In this document: positions 63,133-64,000 of the stretch, in pieces
Position numbering within the stretch: the first letter of the stretch is position 1
How the letters are laid out: each line of letters begins with the position of its first letter
IMG/VR virus record: IMGVR_UViG_3300030098_006179
Span: 53,470-117,469 of that record
Length of the DNA stretch: 64,000 bases
Direction: 5' to 3' (one strand)
DNA from: a virus
Translations under genes and position numbers: made by a program
Notes under the pieces: generated by a model
Told to the model about the DNA's origin: nothing
Databases searched by the model: none
Seen by the model: the letters and a program-made list of their open reading frames with translations, nothing else

Positions 63133-63898
63133 GACAAGAAGTTACTCCTCCCCTTTTTAAATTATTGTTTGGATAATATTTATCAACATCTAGGGTTTCT
63201 ATTTCATAACCCAATTCCAAATAAACATTAGTAAAAGCTACTTCGCCTTCTAATTCAAAAGAGTTATAAAAAGATTTGTTTTCTGCTCCAGATTGTTCGT
63301 GTTTGCTGTGTGGTAGTTCTTTATTTGTTTCAAACACTTCGTTTAAATATTTTACATGAGTACAACCTATGCCTCCATGACAATGTTTTGGGGCGGGTGG
63401 ATCAGATAATACCCCACCAATATCTTTTCCCAAACAACATATATATGCAACATTTTTATTTTCTTCTAATTGTTCAATTGCATGCTTAAAATACATAGGA
63501 ACATTTAATTTCACATCGTCTTCTAAAAAAAACCAATAATCATATTCATTTTTAAAGTTTTCAAAAGCAAAAGAAAAAGATTTGAAACTGCCTCCGGAAC
63601 CGTTTCCATGATCCCTATTTAAAACTTTAACTGAACCATTAACACCCTCTGAATTATGAATTGAAGATAAGAATTTTAAAGATTTTTTATCAGCGTCATA
63701 ATCGGGTCGGCAATCGTGATTTGCTATGATTATGTCCATTGGAACTCCGCTGTCTAATTTTTTTATATGACTAAGAGTTTGACCCATCCATTCTATGCAA
63801 TCATCTAAAGTTTCAGAAAAGCGATGCGCTTCCGGATAATCAGAACGAAATCTTCTAGCTCCAAAATATGTTGATACAACTAAACAATTCTTACTCAT
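63119..63898 (-). CDS. GT-A-like glycosyltransferase, paralogue B
   Basis: A 259-residue protein closely related to the gene at 55927-56754. It begins M-S-K-N-C-L-V-V-S-T-Y-F-G, has G-S-F-K-S-F, N-E-Y-D-Y-W-F-F then E-D-D-V-K-L (acidic metal motif) and H-C-H-G-G-I-G. It is GT-A-like and probably transfers a sugar made by this island. Its ATG overlaps the stop of the truncated gene upstream by 8 bases. Confidence 0.75.
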   Translation of the reverse strand: MSKNCLVVSTYFGARRFRSDYPEAHRFSETLDDCIEWMGQTLSHIKKLDSGVPMDIIIANHDCRPDYDADKKSLKFLSSIHNSEGVNGSVKVLNRDHGNGSGGSFKSFSFAFENFKNEYDYWFFLEDDVKLNVPMYFKHAIEQLEENKNVAYICCLGKDIGGVLSDPPAPKHCHGGIGCTHVKYLNEVFETNKELPHSKHEQSGAENKSFYNSFELEGEVAFTNVYLELGYEIETLDVDKYYPNNNLKRGGVTSCHDFE

Positions 63899-64000
63899 AA
63901 TATTGTTTTGATTTTATTTTAAGGTTTTGTTTCGTATATTTATACTGACCAAATAGGGATTTTATTTCATTAAAATTATATATATCTCCGGGTGTTATGT
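63891..64000 (-). CDS. 3' end of an unidentified minus-strand gene, truncated by window
   Basis: The minus strand is open in one frame from the last bases of the window to a TAA at 63891-63893. It gives about 35 residues, basic and hydrophilic, ending Q-Y-Y-E. The stop lies 8 bases inside the next gene, which matches the overlap style of this operon and supports a real gene. The other two frames have stops. Too short to identify. Confidence 0.42.
   Translation of the reverse strand, partial: ITPGDIYNFNEIKSLFGQYKYTKQNLKIKSKQYYE

Noticed and set aside
1-64000. CRISPR arrays, tRNA genes, insertion sequences, integrase and attachment sites
   Set aside because: No spaced direct repeats, cloverleaf-like sequence, transposase or integrase motif was seen by eye; a tRNA scan could still find one.

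Overview
This window looks like part of a large, AT-rich, tailed double-stranded DNA phage genome (Caudoviricetes). The signs are a tail tube gene, tail chaperone-like genes, a giant tape measure gene, tail-tip and fibre genes with collagen-like repeats, and a phage-type replisome. There are no rRNA or host housekeeping genes, I recognised no tRNA, and genes are packed with almost no gaps. Promoters I could read by eye are of the sigma70 type (TTGACA, 17-base spacer, TATAAT-like). That argues against a Bacteroidetes host, but I cannot name the host. Intergenic spaces are all well below 300 bases.

Layout. (1) Positions 1-31717, plus strand: the virion module. In order it holds a truncated structural gene, the tail tube, a strong terminator, a small coiled-coil gene, two coupled chaperone-position genes, a 2902-residue tape measure protein, a 1598-residue protein in the same frame behind a single TAG, two distal-tail-like paralogues, a LamG/carbohydrate-binding-like tail protein, a hub-like protein, an unknown beta-rich protein, two collagen-like fibre proteins and a Cys-rich protein. 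(2) Positions 31704-46715, minus strand, convergent with the first block: replication and recombination genes. These are an annealing-protein candidate, an SSB-like protein, a DNA polymerase III alpha subunit split into two genes, a DnaQ-like exonuclease, a RecB/Cas4-like nuclease, a primase, a DnaB helicase, a small nuclease and a RecA-like recombinase, with several glycosyltransferases interspersed. (3) Positions 46696-64000, mostly minus strand: a surface-sugar island. It has GDP-L-fucose genes (gmd, fcl), dTDP-sugar genes (rmlA, rmlB, an RmlC-like cupin), a DegT aminotransferase, a cytidylyltransferase, LicD, methyltransferases, an acyltransferase, an oxidoreductase and many glycosyltransferases. 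Two genes (48744-50409) are inserted on the plus strand.

How the genes work together. The plus block builds a long non-contractile tail with adhesive tip proteins. The minus block carries its own C-family polymerase core, loader-type helicase, primase and recombinase. The sugar island could make GDP-fucose and a dTDP-amino sugar and transfer them to a phage or host target; the target cannot be told from sequence. Most minus-strand genes overlap by TAATG, ATGA or about 20 bases, which suggests long coupled transcripts.

Most notable points. An apparent HAD-phosphatase domain and a possible nuclease domain are embedded in the tape measure protein between copies of a G-F-V-P-N-F-A motif. The tape measure frame continues past a lone amber codon. 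Pol III alpha is split exactly after its PHP region. A GT9-like glycosyltransferase fold is split across two frames. Several promoters sit only 5-6 bases from the start codon, implying leaderless mRNAs. Functions marked as inference rest on motif reading by eye; no database search was run.
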